Assembly (NCBI GenBank): GCA_050950645.1
Contig: JBMNHZ010000016.1
Span: 1-64,000, forward strand
Direction of reading: 5' to 3'
DNA length: 64,000 nt
Source of the DNA: BRH-c25 sp012519325
Lineage (GTDB): Bacteria > Bacillota > Clostridia > Lutisporales > Lutisporaceae
Shown: positions 34,737 through 41,669 of the stretch, piece after piece
Position numbering within the stretch: position 1 is the first letter of the stretch
Layout: each line of letters opens with the position of its first letter
The notes under the pieces: model-generated
The model's database searches: none
The model's input: only the letters and a program-made list of their open reading frames with translations
What the model was told of the DNA's origin: nothing
Translations under genes and position numbers: made by a program

Positions 34737-34891
34737 AGTCGCGAGACACGAGATACGAGACACGAGATTGGGGCAGGGCTTCGAAGAAAGGAGATAGCTT
34801 CCCCATGTCCTCCTGTCCAAAGCCAATATCGTGCGAGTCGGTATACAAGGTTATTGCTCTTTGAGTAAGACTGCAAACTGATAGTTATGTC
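34737..34891. repeat. Repeat insert with CACGAGA units
   Basis: The segment opens with AGTCGCGAGACACGAGA and further ACGAGA units and ends with sequence that is imperfectly inverted to them (ATCGTGCGAGTCG near 34833). It contains CCCCATGTCCTCCTGTCC, as in the GGGGACGTTT palindromes. Twelve-base direct repeats GCAATTTTCTTC flank it, like a target duplication, though one copy is also a hairpin arm. Confidence 0.5.
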
Positions 34892-34931
34892 GCAATTTTC
34901 TTCTATTCTGTTCCATACGGAGGTGAACTAA

Positions 34932-35195
34932 ATGAAGGTGCTCAGAAAGCCTATTGAAGCAATAGTTTTCTTCGATTTGGAAGGTAATCCTGTACCTGTA
35001 AGGTTCAGATACCTTGATGATAGGTCGGAGCTGATCACGGTAAAAGTGGACCGGGTAATAAAAAAAGAGCTTGACAAGTTTGCCGGCAACAGGATGCTCA
35101 AGTTTACCTGCCAGACACGCATCGGCAATCTGGTTAAGCCCTTCGAGCTCAGATTTGAAATAGATACTTCAAGATGGTATATATATAAGATTTAG
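34932..35195 (+). CDS. Small protein of unknown function next to dinB
   Basis: 87 residues with ATG 34932 and GGAGGTG upstream. The sequence (KVLRKPIEAIVFFDLEGNPV, then RFRYLDDRSELITVKVD and SRWYIYKI) looks like a compact beta-rich domain, without membrane segment or catalytic motif. It ends 7 bases from the dinB stop, convergent with it. An SOS-box promoter lies upstream, so it may be damage-inducible. I believe similar ORFs accompany dinB in other Clostridia, but I cannot verify that here. Confidence 0.75.
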   Translation: MKVLRKPIEAIVFFDLEGNPVPVRFRYLDDRSELITVKVDRVIKKELDKFAGNRMLKFTCQTRIGNLVKPFELRFEIDTSRWYIYKI

Positions 35196-35202
35196 CTGCC
35201 TG

Positions 35203-36450
35203 TCATAGTATGCTGCTCATTACGGGATAATCTTCAACTCCTGACCCTCCGGACATGGGGGCAAACTCCCCGTCGGCAAATATGGCCCTCATTACGGAAT
35301 TATTCCCATACCTGCCTCTTATAATATCCATGGCATTATCAAGCGCTTGCTTCTTGTATTTGTACTGCTCGTCAAATATTGAGGCCTGCATGAACTCGTC
35401 ACTGCACAAATCCGTCACTCTTACTCCCAGATGCCTTATTTTTTCGCCTCCCCAACATTCGTTGAACAGTTCTCTTACAGTCTCAAATATATCCATCGTT
35501 ATATTGGTGTGAGCCATAAGCTTTCTTTGATGGGAATAAAAATTAAGCTCCCCTGTCCTTATCCCCACCGATACCACCCGGCAGCAGGCTCTGGCAGCCC
35601 TGAGCCTTAATGAAACAGATTCCGTCAGGGACAATAATACTTTGTGGGCAATCTGCCTTTCTGTTACATCAAACTTTATGGTAGTGCTATTGCCTATTCC
35701 TTTCATTTGCAGGTAATATCCCGGGTGTACCGGCGATTCATCAATACCGTTTGCATAACACCATATCAGATTGCCGAAGGATTTAAGCCTGTCCCGCAAG
35801 AACCTTCTGTCTGCTCTGGCCAAATCTCCTATTGTGGTTATATTCATTTCCGAAAGCTTCTTCCTGGTCTGCCTGCCTACCATAAATAAATCACCTACGG
35901 GCAGCGGCCACATTTTTCTCTCTATCTCATCAGGAAACAAAGTATGGACCATATCGGGCTTTTTAAAATCTCCTGCAACCTTTGCAGTAAGCTTATTTGC
36001 TCCTATCCCTATATTAACGGTGAATCCCAATTCCTTTTTTACCCTCTCCTTTATCATATGTGCAGCGGAAACTGCATCTCCGAAGTGGGGTTCCATTCCA
36101 GTATAATCCAAAAACAATTCGTCTATAGAGAATCTCTGCAAGCCCGGAGAATACTCCTTCAGAGTTTCATACAGCATATTGCTGCATTTCATATAAAGAT
36201 TGTAGTCAGGAGGTACCATTACAAGCCCGGGGCACTTCTGCCTGGCCTGCCACAGCACCTCCCCCGTTGTTATTCCGAACTTTTTGGCAGGTATGCTTTT
36301 CGCCAGCACTATACCTCTCCGGTCAGCCTGAGATCCTCCCACTACTGAAGGTATTTCCCTAAGGTCAAGGGTATCCCCCTTTTGCAAATTGTAAACAGCC
36401 TGCCAGGACAAAAAAGCCGAATTCACATCAATATGCATTATGGTTCTCAT
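35203..36450 (-). CDS. dinB: DNA polymerase IV (Y family)
   Basis: About 415 residues. Y-family motifs are MHIDVNSAFLSW, the fingers segment RRGIVLAKSIPAKKFGI, and the catalytic FSIDELFLDYTG with Asp-Glu. Two helix-hairpin-helix stretches and the little finger domain follow. The enzyme copies past DNA lesions with low fidelity. I use ATG 36450 because GGCGGAAG lies before it; the longer frame has its start directly after the SOS box, without a ribosome-binding site. An SOS box at 36495 and an extended -10 indicate LexA control. Confidence 0.95.
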   Translation of the reverse strand: MRTIMHIDVNSAFLSWQAVYNLQKGDTLDLREIPSVVGGSQADRRGIVLAKSIPAKKFGITTGEVLWQARQKCPGLVMVPPDYNLYMKCSNMLYETLKEYSPGLQRFSIDELFLDYTGMEPHFGDAVSAAHMIKERVKKELGFTVNIGIGANKLTAKVAGDFKKPDMVHTLFPDEIERKMWPLPVGDLFMVGRQTRKKLSEMNITTIGDLARADRRFLRDRLKSFGNLIWCYANGIDESPVHPGYYLQMKGIGNSTTIKFDVTERQIAHKVLLSLTESVSLRLRAARACCRVVSVGIRTGELNFYSHQRKLMAHTNITMDIFETVRELFNECWGGEKIRHLGVRVTDLCSDEFMQASIFDEQYKYKKQALDNAMDIIRGRYGNNSVMRAIFADGEFAPMSGGSGVEDYPVMSSIL

Positions 36451-36494
36451 CTCGCTTCCGCCTTCCCTGCAATCAAAAATCTCCATATATTACG

Positions 36495-36522
36495 CGAACA
36501 TATGTTCGATTCAATTATAGCA
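36495..36522 (-). promoter_or_regulatory. SOS box and promoter of dinB
   Basis: CGAACATATGTTCG (36495-36508) matches the Gram-positive LexA consensus perfectly. An extended -10, TGCTATAAT on the minus strand (36514-36522), lies five bases upstream, so bound LexA would cover the transcription start. Confidence 0.9.
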
Positions 36523-36546
36523 TCTTTTAGCAGGGAATGGAAGTAC

Positions 36547-37047
36547 CTAAATGTATTCCTGCTCCAGCATCGACATTATCACCATGGAGCGGTAGCTGTC
36601 CCCATGCTTCTTGCAATCCCTGAGTATGCCTTCCTGCATGAAACCCTCACTCCTGTACAGTTCGATTGCCCTTTCATTGTCGGTATATGCATCCAGCCAC
36701 AGCCTATGGCATTTCAATACCTCAAAGCAGTATTTTTTTATAAACCTTACGCTTGTCCGTCCATAGCCTTTTCCCTTGTCGCTTATAGCCATGCGCCTGA
36801 ACTCCACGGCACTATCCTCTCCGCTGATTCCTGCAAGTAATATGTAACCCACAAGCTTTCGGTCGGCAGAATTAATTACTGATATATGCATTTCGTCCTC
36901 ACTGTTCATGGCCTTCATATGCCTTTCCTTCGGCCATATAAAAACAAAATCGCTGTTAGCCTTCTCAATATCAAGTATCAGGTCAAGATATTCCGAATTG
37001 GTAAGGCAAAACACAAGGCCGCCCATTTCCCCAATCATATTTTCCAT
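36547..37047 (-). CDS. GNAT-family N-acetyltransferase
   Basis: 166 residues with the GNAT acetyl-CoA fold: VGYILLAGISGED (beta strands 2-4), RRMAISDKGKGYGRTSVRFI (the R/Q-x-x-G-x-G/A acetyl-CoA loop) and LDAYTDNERAIELYRSEGF. It is closest in pattern to RimJ/RimL-like or spermidine-type acetyltransferases. The acceptor is not predictable. It lies between dinB and repeat element 3. Confidence 0.9.
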   Translation of the reverse strand: MENMIGEMGGLVFCLTNSEYLDLILDIEKANSDFVFIWPKERHMKAMNSEDEMHISVINSADRKLVGYILLAGISGEDSAVEFRRMAISDKGKGYGRTSVRFIKKYCFEVLKCHRLWLDAYTDNERAIELYRSEGFMQEGILRDCKKHGDSYRSMVIMSMLEQEYI

Positions 37048-37128
37048 AGCCCGTTCCCCCTCAGGTTTATTGTATAATATGGTAATATATTACACAATAA
37101 AAGAAGAATGCTACATAACTGTGCTTGA

Positions 37129-37291
37129 GGACACGGGGACGTTTCGGACACGAGGACACGGGGACGTTTCGCGGACACGGGGACGTTTCTCCTGTCTCAC
37201 TGGAGACAGGAGAAACGTCCCCGTGTCCGCGTCCCCGTGTCCCCCCCGTGTCCCCCGTGTCCTCACCCGTGTCCCCCGTATCCCCGCGTCG
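37129..37291. repeat. GGGGACGTTT-family repeat cluster (element 3)
   Basis: GGACACGGGGACGTTTC occurs three times (37129, 37154, 37173). The last copy begins a palindrome (37173-37228) with two perfect 26-base arms around the loop ACTG. C-rich GTGTCCCC units follow to 37291. The cluster begins 17 bases downstream of the gltX stop (minus strand). The copies lie close and unevenly, so this is no CRISPR. Confidence 0.9.
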
Positions 37292-37307
37292 CATTATTCT
37301 TCAAATA

Positions 37308-38978
37308 TTATCTGTTAATGACTTTGTTGAATCGCTCAATTACCTTCTTTTCACCCATAACCTGCATGATTTCATAAAGATCCGGAGTATTTCTCCTATT
37401 GGTCACAGCCACTCTTATAACTCCGGCAACATCTCCCACATGTCCTTTATAGGCTCCCGGATTTTTCTTGAAGGCCTTCACATTCTTTGAGTAGCCCATT
37501 GCCTCACAGAATTCCTTTACCCTGTCAAACCACATATCCTTGTTGTCGGAATGATTATAAACCTTTGCATATTCCCTTATAAGCCTTTTAACCTCATCGG
37601 CAGGTATTGTATCAGGAAAATTATACCCCTCTGCCACATCCCGTTCAAAAAGCTCATCAAAGAAATAGAATATATACGGTTTCACATCCGACCATTTTGC
37701 AATGTCCTTTCTGGGCTTTTCACCGCCTCTGTCTATACTGAATATTCCTTTGGCATATTGCTCATCTTTTGAAAGAAGTGCCCAAAGTTCAGAATCGTAT
37801 TCCTCCGCCCATTCCAGCGACATGTCATAAACCTCTTCTGCCGTCATCCGGGCGACAATATCCTTGCTCATATCCGTAAGCTTGACTATATCAAACATAG
37901 CACCGCTTACACTCATTCTTTCCAGCTCAATTTTGAAGCTGGTATTTGGAGACCCGGGGTTGTCCCTTCTCCAATCCTCGAAATTAGAATTAATCAGATT
38001 TACAAGGTATTCAATTACAGAAATACTTGGAAAGCCCTGTTCATGATAGAAGCTTACATCAGCCTCCGGATCCTTTCTCTTGCTGAGCTTTCTTTTAGAG
38101 GAACCTTCCATTTTCATTATCGGAGAGATATGCGCAAAATACGGCTTTTCCCATTCAAGCATTTCAAAAAGCTGTACATGCAGAGGAGCTGAAGACAGCC
38201 ACTCGTCACCCCTTATTACATGGGTGGTCCTCATAAGGTGGTCATCCACCACATGGGCGAAATGATAAGTAGGAAGCCCATCTGACTTCAAAAGCACAAT
38301 ATCCTGGAAATTCTCAGGCATTTCCACATCGCCCTTTATAAGGTCCTTGAAAACGAATCTGCCTTCAGGATTGTTGGGCACTTTTACACGCAGCACGAAG
38401 GGCTTGCCCCGGGAAAGCTCTTCCTTTACCTGCTCTAGTGTGAAATTCCTGTGCACGGCATATTCTCCATAATAACCGGGAGTTATTTTATTCTCTTCCT
38501 GCCGGCTTCTTATTTTATTCAGCTCTTCTTCGGAGCAAAAGCAGGGATATGCAAACCCTTTTTCCACCATGTGTTTTGCAAAAGCCTTATATATTCCCAT
38601 TCTTTCACTTTGCTTGTATGGCCCGTAGCTGCCCTTCTCATCGTCAACATCCGTCACTCCTTCATCGAAGCTGATGCCGAATCTGGAAAGGGCCCTTATA
38701 ATATTGGAAACTCCTCCTTCAACCTCGCGCTTTTTATCCGTATCCTCAACTCTCAGGAAAAATACTCCATTGCTCTGATGGGCCAGCCTTTCAGACACAA
38801 GAGATGCGTATAAGCTTCCCATGTGAACGTAGCCTGTGGGGCTGGGGGCAAATCTGGTTACCTTTGCTCCCTCCTCCAGCTGCCTCTTAGGATATAACAG
38901 TTCGTAGTATTCCGGCGTCTTTTGGATATCCGGAAATAATAAATCTGCCAATTCCCTGTTTTGTGTCAAATTATGCAT
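37308..38978 (-). CDS. gltX: Glutamyl-tRNA synthetase
   Basis: About 556 residues of a class I synthetase. It has the HIGH-type motif in RFAPSPTGYVHMGSLYAS and the KMSKS-type motif KRKLSKRKDPE. A non-catalytic N-terminal extension of about 40 residues (to KVTRFAPSP) and a long C-terminal domain make it larger than the usual 480-500. It charges tRNA-Glu, and possibly tRNA-Gln for later amidation by GatCAB, but which of the two is not visible. ATG 38978 is preceded by AAAGGCGG. Confidence 0.94.
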   Translation of the reverse strand: MHNLTQNRELADLLFPDIQKTPEYYELLYPKRQLEEGAKVTRFAPSPTGYVHMGSLYASLVSERLAHQSNGVFFLRVEDTDKKREVEGGVSNIIRALSRFGISFDEGVTDVDDEKGSYGPYKQSERMGIYKAFAKHMVEKGFAYPCFCSEEELNKIRSRQEENKITPGYYGEYAVHRNFTLEQVKEELSRGKPFVLRVKVPNNPEGRFVFKDLIKGDVEMPENFQDIVLLKSDGLPTYHFAHVVDDHLMRTTHVIRGDEWLSSAPLHVQLFEMLEWEKPYFAHISPIMKMEGSSKRKLSKRKDPEADVSFYHEQGFPSISVIEYLVNLINSNFEDWRRDNPGSPNTSFKIELERMSVSGAMFDIVKLTDMSKDIVARMTAEEVYDMSLEWAEEYDSELWALLSKDEQYAKGIFSIDRGGEKPRKDIAKWSDVKPYIFYFFDELFERDVAEGYNFPDTIPADEVKRLIREYAKVYNHSDNKDMWFDRVKEFCEAMGYSKNVKAFKKNPGAYKGHVGDVAGVIRVAVTNRRNTPDLYEIMQVMGEKKVIERFNKVINR

Positions 38979-39059
38979 TATAACAAACCGCCTTTCGCCT
39001 TTCATTCTGAGTGCGGCAAAGAATACTTTTTACATCCTTCGCTGCATTCAGGATGACAT

Positions 39060-40385
39060 TTATGTTTCCTCATGCCGGACATCTTTTCCTGACGTGCACA
39101 GCTTCAATGCACATTTCTGGGCTTCATAAAGTATCCTTTCCTCGTCAAGAGTCACAAGATGCCCGTTTTCCATAATCAAACTGCCGTCAATTATTACCGT
39201 CTCCACGTCTGCGGAGTTTCCGGAATAAACAATTGCGGATTTTATATTATACTTCGGATAATAATGAGCCTTCTCGGTATTCAGAACAATCATATCTGCG
39301 GCTTTCCCTGTCTCAATGCTGCCAAGGCCTTCAAATCCCAGTGCCCTGGCTCCTCTTGAAGTTGCCATCCTCATGACTGTATCCGCCGGCAGAACCGTAG
39401 GGTCATCAGCAAGTATTTTCTGCAGATATGCTGCCAGCCTCATTTCTTCCAACATATCCAGGTTATTGTTGCTGGAAGCCCCATCCGTTCCCAGGCATAC
39501 GTTTATGCCCCTTGAAAGCATCTTAAAAACCGGTGCTGCTCCGCTTGCCAGCTTCATATTGCTCCCCGGGTTATGCACCACATTTACCTTGCGGGAAGCT
39601 AAAATATCCATATCGGCATCATCAACTGCAACGCAGTGTGCTGCCACGGTTCTATCATTCAAAAGCCCCAGATCCTCAAGGTACTTCACCGGTGACCGGC
39701 CGAATTTTTCGACGCAGGTCTTCACCTCTTCCTTTGACTCCGAAAGATGTATCTGTACAGGTATCCCTTGCTCCAGGGACTTTGCCGCCACCTTCCTCAA
39801 ATACGCCTCAGAACAGGTATATACCGAGTGGGGAGCCAGCATCACCTTTATGCGTCCGTTATGGCTGTTATGGTATTTTCTGAACAGTTCATCATTTTCT
39901 CTAAGCCTGTAATCCAGCTCCTCTTCTCCTGATTCCCCCTGGAGCCCTCTGGACAGCACAGCCCTCATTCCGGACTCGGAAACCGCACGGGCAGTGCTTT
40001 CCATAAAGAAGTACATATCGGCAAAGGTTGTTGTTCCGCTTTTGATCATCTCAACCATGGCAAGGAGGCTGCCCCAATACACCGATTCATCAGTCAGCTT
40101 GTCTTCCATGGGAAATATTTTTGTAAAAAGCCAATCCATAAGCTTCATATCATCGGCATAGTTTCTGAACATTGTCATTGCAAGATGATTATGGGCATTT
40201 ACAAAGCCGGGCATAACCGTCCTTCCTCTGCAGTCAATAACCTTTGAATATTCTGCTTCCAGGCACCTGTTGGCTTCTCCTGTGTAATCAATTCTGCCGT
40301 CCCGTATTCCAATGCTGCCTTCCGGTATTACGTCATCATTATCATTAAGGGTTATAATCTGTGCGTTTTTCAGCAATATATCCAT
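39060..40385 (-). CDS. mtaD: MTA/SAH deaminase family amidohydrolase
   Basis: 441 residues. Metal and substrate motifs are NAHNHLAMTMFRNYADD, HLSESKEEVK, AHCVAVDD and GTDGASSNNNLDMLEEM, typical of 5'-methylthioadenosine/S-adenosylhomocysteine (or 5'-deoxyadenosine) deaminases. They convert the adenosine moiety to inosine. The gene starts three bases after the stop of the SAH hydrolase-like gene, so the two act together: S-adenosylhomocysteine could be deaminated first and cleaved afterwards. The exact preferred substrate is not clear from sequence. Confidence 0.9.
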   Translation of the reverse strand: MDILLKNAQIITLNDNDDVIPEGSIGIRDGRIDYTGEANRCLEAEYSKVIDCRGRTVMPGFVNAHNHLAMTMFRNYADDMKLMDWLFTKIFPMEDKLTDESVYWGSLLAMVEMIKSGTTTFADMYFFMESTARAVSESGMRAVLSRGLQGESGEEELDYRLRENDELFRKYHNSHNGRIKVMLAPHSVYTCSEAYLRKVAAKSLEQGIPVQIHLSESKEEVKTCVEKFGRSPVKYLEDLGLLNDRTVAAHCVAVDDADMDILASRKVNVVHNPGSNMKLASGAAPVFKMLSRGINVCLGTDGASSNNNLDMLEEMRLAAYLQKILADDPTVLPADTVMRMATSRGARALGFEGLGSIETGKAADMIVLNTEKAHYYPKYNIKSAIVYSGNSADVETVIIDGSLIMENGHLVTLDEERILYEAQKCALKLCTSGKDVRHEET

Positions 40386-40388
40386 ATA

Positions 40389-41639
40389 CTATTCGCCCCA
40401 GCCTCTCAGGTATTCTTCCTGCTCCTTTGTAAGCCTGTCTATCCTTATTCCTAATGCCTTAAGCTTCATATCCGCCACTTTTCTGTCTATTTCCTCCGGC
40501 ACCTTATATACCCTGTTCTCAAGCTTTTCTTTGTTAAGGCTGATGTATCTTGCGGAAAGAGCCTGCAGTGCAAAGCTCATATCCATTATTTCGGCAGGAT
40601 GCCCGTCTCCGGCGGCAAGGTTCACAAGCCTTCCATCCGCCAGAAGGTTTATTATCCTTCCGTCCTCCATTACATATCCCATTATATTTCTTCTCATAAT
40701 TTTTTTCTCGCGGCTGAGAGATTCCAAATCGGGCTTCCAGATCTCAACGTCGAAATGGCCGGCATTGGCCAGCACCGCTCCGTTCTTCATAGCCTTATAG
40801 TGCTTTCCGGTTATAACCTTTTTACAGCCGGTGACAGTTATAAAGAAATCTCCTATGGATGCTGCGTCATCCATTGACATCACTCTGAAGCCGTCCATAT
40901 ATGCCTCAATAGCCTTTATGGGGTCAATTTCGCACACTATGACATCTGCTCCAAGGCCCTTGGCCTTCATAGCCACACCTTTACCGCACCATCCGTAGCC
41001 TATTACCACTACGTTCTTTCCGGCAACTATAAGGTTTGTGGTCCTCATAATTCCGTCCCATACCGACTGGCCTGTACCGTACCTGTTGTCAAAAAGATGC
41101 TTGCAGTAAGCATCATTAACTGCAATCATAGGGAACTTGAGAAGGCCTTCTCTTTCCCTTGCCTTAAGCCTTAATACCCCCGTAGTTGTTTCCTCGCAGC
41201 CTCCCTTTATGTCCGGGAGCAGCTCCTGCCTTTCGCCATGCAGAAGATGCACCAGATCACCCCCGTCATCTATGACTATATGGGGGCCTATATCCAAAGC
41301 TGCATTCAAATGGCGGTTATATTCCTCAGGAGTAGCATTATGCCATGCATATACATTGAGCCCGTCCTCCGCCAGCGCCGCCGCAACATCATCCTGAGTG
41401 GAAAGTGGATTGCTTCCGGTGACCGAAACCTCTGCCCCTCCTGCTTTCAGTACCTTGGAAAGATATGCCGTCTTTGCCTCAAGGTGTATTGACATGACTA
41501 TCTTTTTGCCTGCAAAGGGCTGTTCTTCTATAAATTCCTTTTCAATGGCAGACAGTACGGGCATATAGCCCTTTACCCATTCTATCTTCCTGCGGCCGGA
41601 CTCAGCCATGTTAATATCTCTGATTATACTCTTCCTCAT
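40389..41639 (-). CDS. ahcY: Adenosylhomocysteinase family protein (SAH or S-inosylhomocysteine hydrolase)
   Basis: About 416 residues. Family motifs: SIHLEAKTAYL, DDGGDLVHLLH, EETTTGVLRLK, NDAYCKHLFDNRYGTGQS and the NAD-binding VVIGYGWCGKGVAMKAKGLG. The C-terminal tail (DRLTKEQEEYLRGW) is that of shorter prokaryotic forms. These enzymes use bound NAD to hydrolyse S-adenosylhomocysteine to homocysteine and the nucleoside. Pairing with a deaminase raises the possibility of S-inosylhomocysteine as substrate, as found in Methanocaldococcus. ATG 41639 has GAGGAGG upstream. Confidence 0.92.
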   Translation of the reverse strand: MRKSIIRDINMAESGRRKIEWVKGYMPVLSAIEKEFIEEQPFAGKKIVMSIHLEAKTAYLSKVLKAGGAEVSVTGSNPLSTQDDVAAALAEDGLNVYAWHNATPEEYNRHLNAALDIGPHIVIDDGGDLVHLLHGERQELLPDIKGGCEETTTGVLRLKAREREGLLKFPMIAVNDAYCKHLFDNRYGTGQSVWDGIMRTTNLIVAGKNVVVIGYGWCGKGVAMKAKGLGADVIVCEIDPIKAIEAYMDGFRVMSMDDAASIGDFFITVTGCKKVITGKHYKAMKNGAVLANAGHFDVEIWKPDLESLSREKKIMRRNIMGYVMEDGRIINLLADGRLVNLAAGDGHPAEIMDMSFALQALSARYISLNKEKLENRVYKVPEEIDRKVADMKLKALGIRIDRLTKEQEEYLRGWGE

Positions 41640-41669
41640 CCTTAAACCTCCTCTTTTCTCACCTGGCAC

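Larger units (their letters stand above)
34442..34931. other. 490-bp intergenic region with promoter, SOS box and repeat insert
   Basis: From left to right: the 34190 leader, a sigma-K-like promoter (34531-34560), an SOS box with overlapping TATAAT (34581-34601), a hairpin AAGAAAATTGC/GCAATTTTCTT (34711-34735), and the CACGAGA repeat insert (34737-34891). The insert is bounded by two copies of GCAATTTTCTTC (34725-34736 and 34892-34903). No credible ORF is present. Confidence 0.7.

Noticed and set aside
34619..34876. 85-residue minus frame
   Set aside because: Runs through the CACGAGA insert and hairpin; start lacks a ribosome-binding site.
37129..37189. Possible CRISPR from three GGACACGGGGACGTTTC copies
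   Set aside because: Spacers are 2-8 bases and uneven, no cas genes, and the last copy is part of a palindrome.
37067..37490. Open frames rich in Arg-Gly-His-Gly-Asp and Val-Ser-Pro
   Set aside because: They only translate the GGGGACGTTT repeat on either strand; no ribosome-binding site and no conserved composition.
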